A stretch of DNA of 64,000 nt from Stratiolaelaps scimitus (GCA_019614645.1 JABWDB010000004.1:8246001-8310000), one strand, 5' to 3'; shown: positions 9,655 to 22,440, counted from the stretch's first letter. Notes: generated from the sequence alone by a model not told the origin. Program-made: numbers and translations.

Positions 9655-12600
9655 GTGAGTTCGGTCCTCATGCCGCAACGCCGTACTATTCACAGAGCAA
9701 TGCCTGTTCATTGTGGTCGATGCAATCGTTCAACGTACAATTGCGGTGTCGTCACCATCGAAAAACTTTCTTACTCGATGAAAGTGTGGCAGGTTATTCA
9801 CGCCACTCAGTAGTCGTGTCTGCTAGCTCCGACTGGACGGCGCAATGGATGAGCATTACACTAGTGTTTACAACACCAACATGTCGCCACGCCGAAATGA
9901 TGTAACCGATAGGAAATTGAATAGATTTGCTGTGCACATCTTTTCCGCTTCGTTCCGACCATTTGAATCTTCCAACAGGGCACATGTCGACATTAGAAAA
10001 CATTAGAAACTCGAACCGTCTCAAGTTAGATCGTCTGATACCGATCTAGTCCCCATGAGCGCTAGTACAAAGTGCACGTACGACTGACGTAAGCAGCAAG
10101 GAAACGCGCTGATGGTGAGAAACTGGACAACTTTTATTCGGCGTGCAAGTTACCTCATCCAACCCCCCCCCCTCCCCACCGAAACGCCCAAAGAGGCGAT
10201 AGCTTCACTTCTTCGGTGAGCGATGAAACGATGTGGGAGTTGATCATCGACATTCGATCAACGTGAACGACACCCAGAAACAGCCCGGAGTAGATCAACC
10301 CCAGGGTGTGGAGAAGGATAACAACGGCTCAAGGAAATAACTGTCACTGTAGAGACCGCCAGGGAGCCAGCTACAAATATCATAATGTACTTGCTTGGCT
10401 GCCCGGCCGTCCTCTAAGAAAAGGCATGAAACGATATGTGGGCGTGAGTCTAGCGTTGGCCGGCTCCGTGTCATGCCTGCGATCTAGGTGTGGGTTGGCA
10501 AAGGATATAATCAAGTGTTCGATTGAATGGTGTAATCCATCCCTCAGAGGTTGTGTATCTCGGGCGACGTCGACCTGAGACAACTTATCGTGGTTGATGA
10601 CGAACATAAAGTCATGATAATGGCAATAACCCCCCATCCAAATAATCGACCTGGCCAACCTAAAAGCTCGGATCTTGCTCGGTTGTGTTATTATTTTATA
10701 TGATAGTGTGCATCGCCGACGGTATCAGGGTATCACGTAGATTGGTTAAAACATGACAAGCGCTACGAAGTTCTCGAGATATTCATGTTTAGCGTTTGGT
10801 CAACGTTGCATCGATTTTCGGGCGTATCTTGAACACTGGTAGCCCTTCGGAAATGTGTTCAGTATGAAAGTTATGTATCTTTCAGGGGGTTATCCATTGA
10901 TACTAACAAATCGGTTTCCATTGACAACGAACGCGGGATTCGTATTTAGCGTATCTTATATAATCTTGGCTATTAGTTGCGCAAAACGCGATATCGACCG
11001 GACATCAACCCTCGTGCTGCTTAACCTCAAGCATAATTGTCTCGTTTATGTATGATAACCGGTTTAGTTGATTGGAATTCTGAAAAAGAAAATGCCCTCA
11101 AGTCTGCCCTCCTTGACACGGAACGTGTTTCCTAGATCATAAGACCTGAGAAGAAGGAAAAGTTAAAAGAAAAAATCACATCCATCACACAACAAATCGT
11201 TGCCGACGTGTAAATGTTCATATACGCATAACGCATAAAGAGACCGATTAGCAATCACTGCGCTAATGTGGGCTAATTACGGTAAAATTAAAGCGGCATT
11301 TCTTCTTCGTCGCACAAACTAGATGAAAACTGTGTCACAACTATCAGATCTATTTGGCAAAAACTTGAACGTCGGTTCATTCGCTACCCATGATGATATC
11401 CCAAAGGGAACCCAGCCCATTTCGGGAGGCGTTGATATTACGGGGTTTCAACCTCCCAACGAAACGTTGAATGTGTCGAATTAAAATATAAGAGTCGCAC
11501 CAGATTGCGCTTTTGGCGAACGATCCAATGACGCCAATCACTGAACGTCATATATGCGTGTTTCGATGTGAGCACGGGAACTCTGCAAAGTTCATTGAAG
11601 AAATAAATAAATCGCAAATATGTACCGGCTTGATCAACCGCCATTGAATAGCAAGTCAAATCGATACAATATTGAGAGATCATCTTGTGTAAAAGCGACC
11701 CATTGGGATAACAATGGTTTCGAGCATTGACAATGGAACAAAGTCGCGCGTATACAGTGGGCATCTGGTGACATGCCACTGCCTGTCGACGCTTGCCGTC
11801 AGCAAGGATCTATAGTAATTAACATACTTAATTAAATGCGACAGCGCATTTTCCCTTCGTTGCGGCCTGTCATCAACCTTAATCCGGTAATAGCATTATT
11901 AGCGAATGTCACTCGAAACGATGAAGGCTACCTGGCTAGTGAAGACTCCCATCGGCCCGAATTCGGTTCAACTCGCACTGTTCAGCCGATACCTTTGTAA
12001 CTTTGCTGCTGAAGCAGGCCGCTTAACAGCAGGGTCAGTGCATCATCTCAATAGATGGGTTGTATGAAGTTCATGTGGCCAGCAAGGCCGCAGATGTGTG
12101 CTCAGCTATGGATGTGATTCTAAGTCAGTCTACGGCTATTAATGTATTCGAATGTAAACGAATATTCATATAATCGAATCAAGATTCTAGGGTCATGTTT
12201 TGTTCACACACACACACACACATGTAACTGTAGCTGACCAAACAGCACAGCAAGGGAAAGATACGATAGACATCTGGGGGAGCGTGCGTAACGTAAATTG
12301 AAAGGTAGATGCTTCATAATTTTTAGGAACCGTAACAATAACATCACATCATACATTGACGATTAGCATGTCAGGTGTACGATGGCCGAATTAATCGATA
12401 AGATACTACACTTGGAGAGTAGTATCTCGTCAGTGTACATTGATAATAGTACCGAGTTTTTCAAGTGCAACTCAACCAGGGCTAGGCCTTGTCTGGCCTG
12501 AACGCCAGCTGGTATCGGACGAATCCCATCTCGACACGTCCCGGCCTGCATAATGCCGACGTCTAGAATCTGACAAATTGACAAGAATCGTCTGTACTCT

Positions 12601-13720
12601 GCACGCGAACAGCGGCTGCCTCGAATGACGGCCCAATACAACACAATATCGCTGAGCGACAGACGAAAGGTCTGTGTAACATAGTGGATGTTGAAACACG
12701 GTCCCGCATGGATTATGTAGTCCGCCATGCACTTCGGTCATCGATGACGGTGCTCATTGCTCATCTTTCTCTCTCTCTCTCTCTCCCATGTGTCTGCGCA
12801 AACCTTCTCAATCCAATGCTTCTAGTAAATCGGATTGGCAACGATGTTCGATTGGATCGATGTGGAAACATTGTTAAAAATCTCGGATAGTCGCATTCGT
12901 CACGAAACGAGTGTCTCACTGTATCTGTATGTGTGTGTGCGTGTGAACCTGACGAATACCTATCGGTAACTGTGTTGGATACTCTGATATACAGGCATTG
13001 TCACTCGAGCATCTTGTGTAGGGTAATCTGACAAACGTTTGACCCGTTATCATCAGCAAAAAGCGAGTGGCGACATACTGATTCGACGAATTTTTATTCA
13101 CGATTACAATAACACAATGCACGCAATACAAACCCATATCGCGAAATGAAAAGCCTCTAATATCATAGGTATGAGCTGTCACCACGTGCGTTGTATATAG
13201 CAGCTTAGGGAGGCAGCATCGAAGCAAGATACATCTTGGTATATGTGAGAGCCTCTTAAATATTTACATTTAGGCCAAGTTCCTGCGTCACCTGCAGGCA
13301 ACGCTTCAACGTTGCGTCACCTTCCAATAAGGCCTATGCCGCTAGCTATTAGCAAAGCCACAATACATTGTTGGTTATAACAGATGCAATCGGAGACCCG
13401 ATGACGTTTACCCAATATGCTATATAATGACCGCGTTTTTGTGTCTCCTACGAACATCTTGAAACGTCACGTTGTTTCACAACGTTATTCTACGAAAGAG
13501 ATGTCCTATATTCAATAAAATGAAACAAGCGAAAGGTCCCGCAAACGGCCTATCTGAAGTATGGCATTGTCCACAGAACATGAAGGCCCCGAGCAGAACA
13601 TCGAGGCGCAAAGATAGGCTAAATAGGCTATTCCCCAGTGGAGATTCGCTCACCTTTCGAGTAGATACTCACAGGTAGCACTATTCTGCTTTGACGAGAG
13701 AAAAGAGGTGCACTCACCAG
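9655..13720. other. Mostly non-coding; no recognised gene
   Basis: It is AT-rich with a (CA)7 run near 12212-12224 and a (CT)n run near 12766-12785. Open frames on the minus strand at 10380-10658, 11438-11779 and 12363-12728 have no recognisable similarity and no convincing pair of splice sites. It is probably intron or intergenic DNA. Confidence 0.4.
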
Positions 13721-13910
13721 GATCGTCGAAGCCTCCCAATGCCACCTCAGCCATTGATATACCCATCCATAATCTCATATTTACGCAACTCAGCAGAACA
13801 GAATGCTTTGATTGCTTATGTCCGTGAAGGGCATACTTGGAGGATAACCCTCGACAGACGACTCGGACCAGTTATCCGTGTAGCCTCTCTGCTCCATCTC
13901 CCTCTGGAAG
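13721..13910 (+). CDS. Candidate internal coding exon, unrecognised protein
   Basis: A plus-strand exon lies between acceptor CACTCACCAG and consensus donor GTAAGT. It is 190 nt, entered at phase 0 and left after one codon base. It is open in one frame only; the other plus frames and all minus frames tested have stops. The product contains NALIAYVREGHTWRITLDRR followed by LGPVIRVASLLHLPLE. It could belong to the same plus-strand gene as 9474-9654, but no linking exons were found. A donor-like GTGAGT on the opposite strand overlaps the acceptor. Confidence 0.35.
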
Positions 13911-14479
13911 GTAAGTATTGACACAGACGGCGTACCGGAAATGTTGTCTGACGACAAATAGAACGAACTCTCCCCTATGTGTAGCGAAGCATTAGTGAGC
14001 GCTTACCAGCGCGATGCGCATTACGCGTTTGTCAACAGAGTCTAGAGTGTAAGCTGCGTGAGAAGCGCGCGGAAGTATACATATATTTAGAGCCAACCAT
14101 TGATAGCATTACCACATACACAGGCATAATTAATAGATAAGAGTTGGCAACAAGAGCCGCCATCAGCAGGCGAGAGTATTTATGCGCGTGTTTCTTTTTT
14201 TTTTAGCAAAAACTAGCGAATTTCAATATGTGAAGTGTGAACTCATACTGTCCACGTTAAATGAAACTGCACTTGCTGTTCAGAGTGCAACAAACAGCTG
14301 TTCAGAGTAGCCTTAGGCGTAGACATGAGAGCGGCCTTGTGATTTTTTTCCTAACAGTCCAACCGAGTGATAGCCGCGACATCAAGGAGATATCTTCAGA
14401 AGCTTGCACAGACACTATATGCATCTGTAGGGGTGGCATAGCGTGTTGTATATGTTTCGCCCTTCCCCAACACATGCAC

Positions 14480-15700
14480 TAACAACGTGAAGGCCTTCCT
14501 CTCAAGCACAATCCGATGCGCGTCGTCTTTCTCCCGTAGCCTCAAGCGCTGTACCTGTATTATACCTCTTCCGTTCGGTTATCATCGATAGCCCGATAGG
14601 CTTTCATTTTCTCTTGTCTCTACTCCTTGTCAGACTCGCGTTCGTTCTTCCAATGACATCGTCGCAGAGCCTCTCGTCACCGCCGCGAAGGTTTCCCTAA
14701 GGCTAACGTAAGACAACCGCGCTAACGGCAGTCAGCGTTTTCCCAAGTTAGCGAACAGGAGGCACGTCGCCACTCGTAAAGATTCCAATGGACAGATCGG
14801 CAGATGATAGATAGAGCACCCGCGAAGCCGCACACGAGTAGCCGAGGTAGTCGCTAAAGCCTTGCAAGGCCGCTTGCGGCAGACACCCGAGGGACAGCGA
14901 GCGGCGTATAGGAATCAGAGCCGCCTGTCGGGCCGTGCGCCTCGGACCGACGAACGACATCGGCAGGAGACCGACTGAAACGGGGTCGAAAACGACCGCA
15001 GTCTGAGCCACCAGCGTTCCGCCTCAGCGGACTTCGTCTAGTCCCTCCGGTTCACTAGCACAGTCCGGTCCGGCCCGACGGAGGCGTTCAGTCGGCAGAC
15101 CGCCGTTGTCAACAAGGCGCATCCCGTCGCCAGGCAACCGGCCTCCTCAATGAGTGCGCAACTTTTGAAGGACACCACCGCTGCTTTGACGCATGCTATG
15201 AAAGGGTTCACCCCTAACCTCAGCAGCTCAGACTTTGGCCGCCTTTTCCATACGGAACGAACGAGCAGGACCATGCGAAAACTCGGAAGGAAGCATGTAC
15301 TCGAGGGAGACCGAGAGAAAGAGAGATCCAGCGAGGTTCAGGACGTGGAAACGCCGAGATGAAACGATGGTGGAAAATGCTGACTGAAGAGGAAGAAGGA
15401 AAGAAAGAGCAAATTGAGATTAGAAGGATTACGCCAAAAGACACTGACGACCGACTGGCTGACTGGCTTAACACCACAGCCGTTACGAAGGAGGACAGCG
15501 GGAAGACGCAGCAGCAAAGGGGAGCTTATGGAAGAGGAGCACGAACAGGAAAGTCGTCGCTCGTTGCCTTAGCTGCTGAGCGGTTAAACCTGTTATTATT
15601 GCTAAGGTTACCCTGGCCGTGATGCGCGTTGCGTCGCCTCAATGCGACGGGGATTGCAAGCTGTTCGCTGTCAAAGCAAATATATAAAGAGCCTGCTGCG
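14480..15700. promoter_or_regulatory. GC/CpG-rich block, candidate promoter region
   Basis: CpG density is high between about 14.5 and 15.65 kb, and the block ends at an ATT microsatellite. Short open frames on both strands overlap and none has recognisable similarity. The sequence shows no clear initiator or first exon. Confidence 0.25.
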
Positions 15701-15749
15701 TATTCATGGCGTAGATAATGCAGCGAAAAGGCGGGCCCTGCAGTAGTTC

Positions 15750-15779
15750 GGTTATTATTATTATTATTATTATTATTAT
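15750..15779. repeat. (ATT)n microsatellite
   Basis: About nine uninterrupted trinucleotide units. Confidence 0.95.
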
Positions 15780-16533
15780 CTGACTTTTGTATAGACACAT
15801 ATTGCGAGTGAAGATGCTCAGTTGGGCTGTCTTGAATCTATTGCCCCAATCATCTTTGGTTTATGAAAGGGTATTTGAATTGAAGGTATAGACATATATA
15901 TAAGGCAATATCGGGTTAGGCACGACCACTAATAGCATGCGGTTTGTGGTTTGCTGATATGAACTACTGTTCTGCTTACTATTTTTAATTAATATATTAT
16001 CTACATAGGCACAGACGCATCGACGACAATGGCACCACGAACAGCAGGATAGTGATAACTTATGGCAGTCATTTCGACGGCCTTCACAATTTATATATTA
16101 CGTCTCTAACCTTGTGACTTTGATTAGTCACCACGGCGCCTTTTTCACTAGTCATTGATGCAGATCCAATGAGGTCACACAGTGAAAATTGTGGTTTGTC
16201 TGTGCCTTATTAGGCGAAGGGAACTACGTGGGCTGGTGGATTGATGATTCAAGAGAAAGGCAATTAAACTAAACAATTCGTAGTATTCTGTAGCAAAGGC
16301 CACTTGGGTAAAAAAATGCTTGCAGTTCAGCCGTAAGTTTCTAGAGGCAAGTGAATCTTGTGCTTCCTTTGTCCATGCTAGCACAAAAATAGCATATATA
16401 TTATTGTGTTTCAAGGTTTCCGTGTATTGAGACGTAGAGATACTTCAAAGTGCATGTACACTAATCGAAGGACGATCCCAATCCACAGCATTATATGGTA
16501 GTAATGAATTCGATAACATATGCCAGACTATCT

Positions 16534-16592
16534 GGGCGGACTCTCAGCCGGCATTTAATGTTCATGGTCCTGCTTTCGACACTGCTCTATGT
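16534..16592 (-). mobile_element. SINE-family 3'-end insertion (copy B) with 10-bp target duplication
   Basis: A 59-bp body resembles the copies at 25.8 and 55.0 kb: GGACTCTCAGCC, then a CTGCTTTCGACACTGC segment. It is flanked by the exact direct repeat CAGACTATCT at 16524-16533 and 16593-16602. This is the signature of a 5'-truncated retroposed insertion, in minus orientation judged from the fuller copy at 55 kb. Confidence 0.7.
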
Positions 16593-16605
16593 CAGACTAT
16601 CTAGG

Positions 16606-16649
16606 CAAGCTAATTTGCACAAGCCGATTGCAAGCTAACTTGCACAAGC
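16606..16649. repeat. Short tandem duplication next to the SINE fragment
   Basis: GCAAGCTAATTTGCACAAGC at 16606-16625 is repeated with one mismatch at 16630-16649. Confidence 0.85.
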
Positions 16650-18148
16650 TAAAGCCTTTTTGCATTGATGTTTTCGGTACTGCTCAGGTATGGTATCGTC
16701 GAGGTGGGTTTGTTTGTGAGCGGTGTCTGGCATGCCCAGATACGAATATCAAGCCAAAAGAGATCTTTGATATCGGTAGGCGTATCGACCGCTACACAAG
16801 GTCCACATTGTAACGAGGTCTCATTGGAACCACCCCGTCTCTCCCACCTAAAGCAACAGTGACCGCGACAGAAGCACCCGGCCTGTCAGCTATTCTATAT
16901 TTATCGTCCTCCACAGGCGAGCAAGTGAGATTTTTGTGATTAACATTAAACCAACCAACAGCCAGTGCCGAACACCCGAACATTACACACAAGTCGACGA
17001 CAAGTCGCTTGAGATCAGCCCTCCGCCTACTATGGCGAGTCAATATGAGCTGACTCAACACATGATTACAGTAATCCTATATACCGAAGAAACCAATGTG
17101 GCATGGTATCCCTGGGGAGTCCATGCTCATTCATCCAGATTGCCTCTCTCTGACCTGAGAAGACGCAAGTTTCAGGCCACGAAACTTAACTTTACGAACA
17201 CGTGCTTCGATGGCGTGCGACGGCACAATCCAAGAGCGAATCAGTGCGAGTGGGATACTTTCCTTGACCAATATAATTATAGTCGACGCGTTGCCAACAA
17301 GCAGTAACGAGAGTTTGCGACAAACGCTCTCTCACGAAATGTCTATCTAACTGTGTCACTTATTCTAGCCCTTGTAAATATGTAGTTCGACTACGAGAGT
17401 GGTCAATGTGTAAGATCTGCATATAAAAATAAAATAAAATTGATCTGAACATTGTAATTCACTCCGTATTTAATATGCTTATCATATCATATCATAATCA
17501 AATGTTTATTCTCGGAACTGTTTATTCTCTTATAGATGTGAGCTGTACGTCAGTACTTATCAGAATATTGTATCGGCAATACAGCACAGTATGATCGATC
17601 ACAATGGCGTCCGTACATGAGAACACGAGTCCGAATATCTATAATAGAACCGAACAGATGGATACGTAACGTCCGTCACGGCAATCAGTCGGTCGCTATC
17701 AAGCTAATACTGTCCTCACTGGTTACTGCAGACATTGCCCAGTCAGCCGTTGCGGCGACATAATGACAGCATAGATAAATAGGTTGGTAGTGGAACGTAT
17801 GGTCGCGTATCGAGGAGACAATTTCTGCCCTGACCTTAGGGAGGTGTCGATTCTTTCTCCCATCATCATTTCTCGTAGTACTATGGCCACACCGAGAAAT
17901 ATCTCGTGGATAAAGGGCTGGGGGGGGGGGGGCAGACGGGATAGAAGATGCTATTTTTTCAAGCCAAACCTCCCCGGTGTTGCTGTCCTTATTGTCGGTG
18001 TTGTCCAGTGGCTGGGCTGCGCATCTACACTTCGTGCGTGCGAGCATTTCCTGGAACGACGGCGACATCCTCAAGTCAGTAGCAAGCCTCGAACATTTGA
18101 TGTGAATTGTGTTTATTGCAAAGCGTTGCCAGCAACAGCTGCGGCAGG

Positions 18149-18180
18149 GACCGTGTCCAAAGCGCTGTTTGGACACGGTC
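18149..18180. repeat. Perfect 13-bp hairpin, 6-nt loop
   Basis: GACCGTGTCCAAA at 18149-18161 is matched by its exact reverse complement at 18168-18180. Confidence 0.95.
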
Positions 18181-18211
18181 TTGTAGTGAGTTCCCTCCAA
18201 GTTGTAGAAGT

Positions 18212-18543
18212 GTCGAAGCTCGGAGAGAGTATCCTCTCGTCGATGAAATCGCTCATGTGCGATCGGCAGTTTGTTTCGGCTACAGGTCGCAACAGATTAC
18301 ATCGTGCCATCTCACGGAACTATATTGGCCCACCAGAAGAAAAGGCCCGATTCCATGCAACCCTCAAGACCTCGGAATCGCCGGCACTTGAATATCTGCC
18401 ATGCCCACCCCGCAGACCATGGCGCTGATTTCATTTAGGTCGTTGATAGCATGATATGATCGAGTGCGACCAGTAGTCGAATCCAACTGCCGATTGCACA
18501 CGAGCAACTTCAACGAAGAGAGAGATACTCTCTTCAAGCTTCG
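18212..18543. repeat. Diverged inverted repeat, two about 100-bp arms
   Basis: The arm at 18212-18311 and the reverse complement of 18445-18543 align almost end to end, at roughly three quarters identity by eye. Shared segments include GAGAGTATC and ATCGGCAGTT. The 133-bp spacer has no recognisable content. The long plus-strand frame through this area (17784-18428) and the minus frame at 18364-18615 show similar short peptides only because of this repeat. It could be a MITE-like fold-back element or an old inverted duplication. Confidence 0.8.
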
Positions 18544-18888
18544 CCCTGAGTCGTGCACAAGTTTGCTCATCCGCAGAAGTACGCGCAAAAGCAAGTGGCC
18601 TCCGCCTCGCTCCACGCCTGGCTAGCGCGCGCGGGCGCCCGCGCCATAACCGCTTATCTGATTCAATCAGAGTGGAGTGGATCTATGGGTGATGTTTCAG
18701 ACGGGAAACATTGGACATCCAAATTGAACTGGGTGAGCAAGAAGGGCCAAAGTTTTCCGCACTCAAAGAATATCTCGATATATTTAAGTATAAAAGATTG
18801 GCCATGGATTTACCAGCATGGGTAGAACCAACATGCAAAAAAAAGCACCGTAAACTGAACTGTTTGCTCTGTGTGGCCCTGTAGCGGA

Positions 18889-18893
<5 letters not shown>

Positions 18894-18921
<28 letters not shown>

Positions 18922-18922
18922 T
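18894..18922. repeat. (TA)n microsatellite
   Basis: About fourteen TA units. Confidence 0.95.
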
Positions 18923-18939
18923 TCATCTATGATATGATA

Positions 18940-21330
18940 CGATTAGTCATTTTTAAATGTGTCTCCACGATTTCCTATACGAGGTCGTTGCATGTAAACA
19001 CATTGGATCTAAAAAATGCATTCGTTCGGCGAGTTTTCTCAGGTCGGGGCGGTTGTGGTCCCGGGGGATGCGATGGCATTTCCTCTCTGCCTCACCCAGT
19101 TAGGCGAAGGCGTTGCAGAGAGAACGACCCTGCTTGCTTGTCATCCGTGCCCCCGGACCAGCCTGTGGCAAAGGACGCTTATTCTTTAATCAATATTTAA
19201 ATAAAGCTTCCTCTCCCCGCTCCCCCCCCTCTCGATTTATATTGCAGCTGCTGCTTGTATGAATAAAACCAAGCGTTTCCAGCATTTTACCAGGCACAAT
19301 CTAAACGGGTATATCTAGGCGGTTGCACTAGATACAGATTCAAACAACGTAACAGAAAACGACTGCGGAGGCACGAATTGCAGACTGGTGCATCACTCCC
19401 CTATTTCGTGGCTGAAAAAGGATGAAGATGGAGTGTCGATGGAGTTCCGCCCCTCAATGCTTTGTTTATGTGGCGCCAGCGGCCGCCGGAAGAGACCAAA
19501 CGTTCTCAACGAGCACCAAGTCGTATCCCAGCGCCTAGGCGCTTTCAAGGGGCAGAGTCCTTGTGAAACGCGGTTTTGCATAGAGCTTCCCGGGGTCTGT
19601 TGAACGACCAACAATAAGGTACTATCGGTCGTAGAGCTGAGTCGCGATGATACTCGATTCCTGAGCTTTTTGCTTTTTGACCATTGCAAGAGAAAAAATT
19701 ATAGCTTTCTTTTTTCGAGGGGATTTTAGGGGGTTATATTTAAACTTGCGAATAATATTAGAGTGGAGCGATATGTTTGGCTACGTAGTACAATGCTCGT
19801 CTGTGGTTGATGTGAGTTGTACATGTACTGGGTTGGGCAGCGAATAGGCATTTGTATGCAAAACTTGTTTGTTTCAAAATAGACTATAGGAATGCAAACC
19901 GAAATAATAAGAAATTAGTATACAGAAATCACAACCACTGAGACACAGTTGCGCACTGAGCTGAGTATGCTTTCGTTCGGTATTAAACGGTTTCATAGTC
20001 AAAATTGTCTCCCCAAAGCGTCACATGCGATATTACTGATGGCGAAGACGTTAACCCTTTGAGGTTTTCAGCCCCCCTCCCCCCCCATAAAAAAGGCGAA
20101 AACAACCTAGGTACGCCTATTCCCATGTATGTGATGCCTCAACATGGGAATAGGCGAAGTGCAGATCATTGGACTCCCTACGTATCGTAGAGTCAAAATC
20201 AGCTACCACCATCCCTGCAACGGCATTCACAGGGAGGTATTGGTGCAGCAAACCACTATCACCGCTTAAAAAATAAAACACCTAAAAATCGTTATTACGC
20301 TCGCACAAATCATCTTCAAGTACCTACTCATAACGTACGCACAAGGCAGAACAGGGTATTTATGGTCTGCTTATCTCACTGCTATTGCCAGCCTATATGG
20401 TGCCTCAGTTGTCAAGTGCCCGTTTAATCAACATGACTGGCTACTCAACATGCGGACAACGAATGACCAGTAATCTGGCGTTCGATTTTTGTCTCGATGC
20501 TTTTGCCCGATGCTCGGCCGCTTATCGAGACCGTACTCATCCGTCTGACCCTTAGGCTCGTGTCTCGTTAGAATGAGGCTCTCTCTCTCTCTCTGTCAAC
20601 GAGCCAACCAGTGCTCCGGGATTGCACAACGTGCGGCGCATTACCCTACCATTAATCTATCTCCAGAGCATGTGACCATTGGCATCAGCCGAATCATTGG
20701 CCATACCGTCTGCCGTCAGCCTTACCAATCAATCCAAGATATGTTGGCACTATCGACAACGTCGACGCTCGTCAGCCGATACAACATCAGGCATGTGATT
20801 GTGCTGCTGTTCGAGTCGTAGATTCTAATAAAAAAAAAAACGGCTCGTCGGTAAGTGCTCACCATGGTTACATATAGTGTATAGTGCCTTCTACGTTCGA
20901 CGCTATGACGGGCGACTTGAATTTCGAGTTGTACCATTGTTGCTCTTTTGCCTACCAGGCAAGTTTAAAGCGTTGGTATAGACGTTTGTTTTTGCAAATA
21001 TGTTCCCGTGGCAAATTATACTAACAGTAGATTTATGTTCAAATCAGCATGCGGCATCTACTCATCATCTGTGTTGATCCTCGAGTCTGTAGGCATTAAT
21101 ATACATAAGAAATTCGATACTACGCTCTGTTGGCTCGTATGACTAGTATGCAGTGCGTCTTCGGGTATATCAGATTGGAATTGATTATATCCTCTCGTTG
21201 AAATGAAGTTTTCCAACGGAAATCTTTCGACAAGCGAATCTATCTAAGCGCATGTGTTGTGGTTTCGAACTAAATGTCATGTTGACCGGTATCGTCTTCG
21301 GTAGGGAATCGAGATGACTAGATGAATAGA
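18940..21330. other. No recognised gene
   Basis: A GC-richer patch at 19380-19640 is open on both strands (plus 19388-19603, minus 19393-19689), without a recognisable domain. The rest is AT-rich with short homopolymers and a small hairpin at 20.1 kb. Confidence 0.35.
20114..20156. repeat. Perfect 15-bp hairpin, 13-nt loop
   Basis: CGCCTATTCCCATGT at 20114-20128 pairs exactly with 20142-20156. Confidence 0.95.
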
Positions 21331-21339
21331 GGCGCTTAC

Positions 21340-21984
21340 TTTGATTATTGTGCCCCGATAGCCGGTAGCCCAATGATCGCCTGCTGTAAATGTCCTCCGC
21401 CTCCTTGGCCGAACGACGTGTGCGAGTGTCGTCGGCGACGGTGATAGCTGTAGGTCGACATTGTCCTGATCGCTGGTGTGCCACTTCGTGTAGCAAGTCG
21501 TGTGTTTTACATCCCACTCCATGGAGCCCATCCCAACGCAACGACCGGGGCTAGGGCAACCTGTGAGGGTAAGCCCGAGAGATTCGTCCACCTGCCACGA
21601 TGTCTCCGACTCGCCTTGAACCGCTTGTGGCAGCTTGCAGGTTTGCACCGTGTTGGCACAGCCGGTGGCGTCACCAACAACGGTCGCAACAGTGGCAGAA
21701 ACTCCAAAACGGCCACCGCCAGCACTAGCAGCGAGGGGGACTCCGCCGGCGCCCTGCAAAATCACCCTCTGCTGTAGGTGGAGGCAGACACCGCTGTCAC
21801 CGTGTGACCGTTGCTTGTTCCTTTGGCTTTTGGATCGCTGCGGCTGATGCGACGCGTCCGCGTTCAGAATCGATCCAGTGGACCAGTCAAAGCCTGGCCA
21901 AGCCTTGGCGTCCCCAGACGCAGTTGTCGTAGAGCCGGCGGAAGTGAGGGTGGCACTGATATAGCTTGTTTGGCCCTCAATCAT
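21340..21984 (-). CDS. Candidate first coding exon, unrecognised Ser/Thr/Ala/Gly-rich protein
   Basis: A 215-codon minus-strand frame starts at ATG (MIEGQTSYISATLTSAGSTT) and ends in phase 0 at a GTAAGC donor after a TIIK peptide. The frame starts just inside a CpG-rich block that could be its promoter and 5' UTR (22.0-22.44 kb). The sequence is low in complexity at the N-terminus, with a QPQRSKSQRNKQRSH basic patch, and no domain I recognise. The ATG context is weak. GC-rich DNA gives long chance frames and shadow frames exist here, so this is tentative. An internal donor (for example GTTGCC after ACCCTCACAG) would make it shorter. Confidence 0.35.
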
Positions 21985-21999
21985 GTACGGTGCTAGTAG

Positions 22000-22440
22000 A
22001 CCTCTCTGCTCCGGGCTGAAATCCTTCCTTCGCTTGCTACGGCAACTGCAGCTGTGGCTACACCGTGGCGTTGTTACTGTTCAACTGCGACGATCAATTC
22101 GACGGTAGATCACCCGGTGAGAGAGGGGAGCACCCGTTTGTTTAGTCTGGGTCTGTTGACGGCTGTGTTGGTTGATCCGTTGTTCGTTGGCGTACAATCT
22201 AGATGTCGTCCGTGAGAGATAGGTGAGCGAGGACGAGCAGTCCAGATGAAAGAACGAGTCAGACCGCGACCAGCAATCTCCCCCCAATAATGCGGGCTAC
22301 AGGCAGTGGCCAGTGGCTACGATGATGGCCTTACCACGAATCGGCTGTCGCTGATCGCCGGTTGATGATAGCACAGTAGAGCGAGAGAGAACGGCGATAT
22401 TTCACAATGCACCCACACGAGGCCCCGCGTCGCATCACTC
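22000..22440 (-). promoter_or_regulatory. CpG-rich block upstream of the 21.34-21.98 kb frame
   Basis: GC- and CpG-rich DNA lies directly 5' of the candidate minus-strand start. No TATA-like or initiator element stands out. The role is inferred from position alone. Confidence 0.25.

Noticed and set aside
17784..18428. 214-codon plus-strand open frame
   Set aside because: It contains a poly-G-derived Gly run, runs through the 18.15-kb hairpin and one arm of the inverted repeat, and shows no known domain. The overlapping minus frame at 17685-18200 is equally open. I treat it as chance.
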